Shown piece after piece: positions 4,572-6,109 of a DNA stretch of 6,109 bases. Source of the DNA: DASUZB01 sp036377075. Its GTDB lineage: Bacteria; Actinomycetota; CALGFH01. Each line of letters opens with the position of its first letter. The first letter of the stretch is position 1. The translations under genes were made by a program, and so were the position numbers. Location of the stretch: positions 1 to 6,109 of the forward strand of contig DASUZB010000219.1 in NCBI GenBank assembly GCA_036377075.1, written 5' to 3'. The notes beneath the pieces were generated by a model. That model saw nothing but the letters and a program-made list of their open reading frames with translations, was not told the DNA's origin and made no database searches.

Positions 4572-6109
4572 ATGTCCGCCGGGACGCACACGATCGTCGG
4601 CCGTGGGGCCGAGCTCCGGCTGGTCGAGGAGTTCCTCGACGCGGCCGGCAGCGGACCGGCCGGGCTCCTGCTCGAGGGCGAGGTCGGCATCGGCAAGACC
4701 GCGCTGTGGCAGCGCGCCGTCGCCGCGGCCGGGAGCCGCTCGTACCGCGTGCTCACCTGCCGGCCGGCCGCCGCCGAGGCGCAGCTCGCCTACGCGGCGC
4801 TCGGCGACCTGCTGGAAGCGGTGCCCGAAGCGGCCCTGGCGGAGCTGCCCGGACCGCAGCGGCGCGCCCTCGAGGTGGCGCTGCTGCGGGCGGAGCCGGG
4901 CGAGCGGCAGCCGCTGCCGCGTGCGGTGGCGCTCGGCCTGCTCGGCGTGCTCCGCGCGCTGGCACGGGGCGGGCCGGTCCTGGTCGCGGCCGACGACGTC
5001 CAGTGCCTCGACCACCCGACGGCGAGCGCGCTCGCCTTCGCGGTCCGCCGCCTCGAGGACGAGCGGGTCGGCCTGCTGCTCGCCTGGCGGCTCGAGGGCG
5101 CTGCGGCGGTCCCGCTCGACCTCGAGCGTGCCCTGCCGGAAGGGCGGCTGCGCCGCGCCCGGATCGAGGGCCTGAACCTGGAGGAGCTCGACCGCCTCCT
5201 CGGCGCGCGCCTGGGCGCGCCGCTGCCGAGGCGGACGCTCAACCGCCTGCACCGCACGTCCGGCGGCAACCCGTTCTTCGCGCTGGAGATCGGCCGCGCC
5301 GTGCTGCAGCGCGGCGAGGAGGGCGGGCTCGCCGACGACCTGCCGGTCCCCGCGAGCCTGCAGGAACTCGTCGGCGACCGCCTCGCGCGGCTCGCCGGGC
5401 CCGCCCGCGAGGCGGTCGGAGTCGCGGCGGCCCTGTCGCGCCCCACCGTGGCGCTGGTCGAGGCGGCCGGCGGTGGCGCGGAGGCGCTCGCGGCGGCGGT
5501 CGCCGCCGGCATCGTCGAGCTCGACGGCGAGCGGGTGCGCTTCGCCCACCCGCTGCTCGCGTCCCTGGCCCACGCGCGGCTGCCGGCGGAGGAGCAGCGA
5601 CGGCTCCACGCGCGGCTCGCCGGGGTCCTCGACGACCCGGAGGAGCGCGGCAGGCACCTCGCGCTCGCCGCCGACCGGCCCGACGCCGCGGTCGCCGCCG
5701 CGCTCGACGAGGCCGCCCGCAGGGCGCGGGCGCGCTTCGCGCCCGACGCCGCCGCCGAGCTCTGGGAACAGGCCCGCCGGCTCAGCCCGGCCGGCGACCG
5801 CGAGCAGGCACGGTGCCGCGGCATCGAGGCGGCCGAGCGCCACTTCGAGGCCGGTGAGGTCGAGCGGGCGCGGGCGCTGCTCGAGGAGATCGTCGCCGAG
5901 TCGCCGCCCGGCCGGGAACGGGCGTACGCGCTGGCGCGCCTCGGCTGGGTGCGCGCGCACCGGGAGAGCTTCGGCGCCGGCGCCGAGGTGTTCGCCGCCG
6001 CGTTGGCCGAGCACGCCGATGACGCGGCGCTGCGCGTCGAGGTCGAGCTGGGCCTGGCGTGGTGCACCCACGCGACCGCGAGCATCCCCGCCGCCGAGGC
6101 GCACGCCCG
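4572..6109 (+). CDS. LAL-type LuxR-family transcriptional regulator, ATPase half (3' end outside window)
   Basis: ATG at 4572-4574 has GGAGG ten bases upstream and no in-frame start above it nearby. The frame runs to the window edge (512 complete codons) without a stop. The product matches large ATP-binding LuxR (LAL/MalT-like) regulators of actinobacteria. TIVGRGAELRLVEEFL (7-22) is the typical opening before the P-loop, Walker A is GEVGIGKT (36-43), and Walker B is VLVAADDVQ (136-144) with Asp141-Asp142. LNRLHRTSGGNPFFALEI (about 223-240) is the conserved region containing GGNPFF (231-236). RFAHPLLASLAHARL sits at about 325-340, and Ala/Leu-rich helical repeats of TPR type run from about 395 onwards. 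The C-terminal LuxR helix-turn-helix, expected near residue 850-900 in this family, would lie outside the window. Such proteins usually activate linked pathways in response to a ligand; the target cannot be told here. Codon use is strongly GC3-rich, unlike the 2209-2376 ORF. Confidence 0.93.
   Translation, partial: MSAGTHTIVGRGAELRLVEEFLDAAGSGPAGLLLEGEVGIGKTALWQRAVAAAGSRSYRVLTCRPAAAEAQLAYAALGDLLEAVPEAALAELPGPQRRALEVALLRAEPGERQPLPRAVALGLLGVLRALARGGPVLVAADDVQCLDHPTASALAFAVRRLEDERVGLLLAWRLEGAAAVPLDLERALPEGRLRRARIEGLNLEELDRLLGARLGAPLPRRTLNRLHRTSGGNPFFALEIGRAVLQRGEEGGLADDLPVPASLQELVGDRLARLAGPAREAVGVAAALSRPTVALVEAAGGGAEALAAAVAAGIVELDGERVRFAHPLLASLAHARLPAEEQRRLHARLAGVLDDPEERGRHLALAADRPDAAVAAALDEAARRARARFAPDAAAELWEQARRLSPAGDREQARCRGIEAAERHFEAGEVERARALLEEIVAESPPGRERAYALARLGWVRAHRESFGAGAEVFAAALAEHADDAALRVEVELGLAWCTHATASIPAAEAHA

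Noticed and set aside
4431..6104. Long open reading frames antisense to and out of frame with the LAL regulator, up to 557 codons on the minus strand
   Set aside because: Composition is Arg/Gly/Ala-rich with no family motif. The + strand frame from 4572 has clear Walker A/B and GGNPFF motifs and explains the region; the others are products of few stop codons in GC-rich DNA.

Overview
The window is high-GC throughout, with GC-rich third codon positions, several GTG starts, a large regulator with a STAND-type ATPase domain, and Pro/Thr-rich surface proteins. This points to an actinobacterial chromosome; genus cannot be told from the sequence. The ordinary, recognisable genes are at the edges and in the right half. 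The left-centre (about 436-2786) is accessory: noncoding or decayed DNA, repeats, a degenerate tRNA, and a cluster of proteins I cannot assign to a characterised family.

Layout: (1) 1-435 (+) is the C-terminal part of a class I SAM-dependent methyltransferase. (2) 436-954 has no convincing gene but holds a 14-bp perfect palindrome, the first copy of a diverged repeat, and a dense set of inverted repeats ending in a terminator-like hairpin. (3) 2376-955 (-) reads as a three-gene unit: a short peptide of up to 55 aa, a 111-aa Pro/Gln-rich protein with one membrane segment, and a 307-aa two-membrane-segment protein with a long Pro/Thr repeat linker encoded by a 30-bp tandem repeat. (4) The segment upstream of and around the start of the short peptide is repeated, at about 64% ungapped identity, in the empty region at 621-715. 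(5) 2501-2574 (+) is a CAU-anticodon tRNA with faults in the acceptor stem, D-stem and 3' end. (6) 3425-2787 (-) is an intact LysE/RhtB exporter, followed by a 24-codon ORF with a very good ribosome binding site that may be the stump of a broken gene. (7) 4418-3526 (-) is an SRAP (YedK/HMCES-type) abasic-site protein followed, two bases after its stop codon, by a 58-aa single-pass membrane protein. (8) From 4572 (+), divergent from SRAP and running off the window, is the ATPase half of a large LAL-type LuxR-family regulator.

Working relationships: SRAP and the small membrane protein are almost certainly translated from one message. The three genes in 2376-955 overlap or nearly abut and look co-translated; their envelope-like features suggest a cell-surface role, but no function can be named. 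The LAL regulator and SRAP share only a 153-bp divergent intergenic region, so they may share control sequences, but nothing shows functional linkage. The most unusual parts are the repeated leader/ORF segment, the degenerate tRNA beside it, and the apparent gene stump next to both. Together they suggest past rearrangement around the tRNA.
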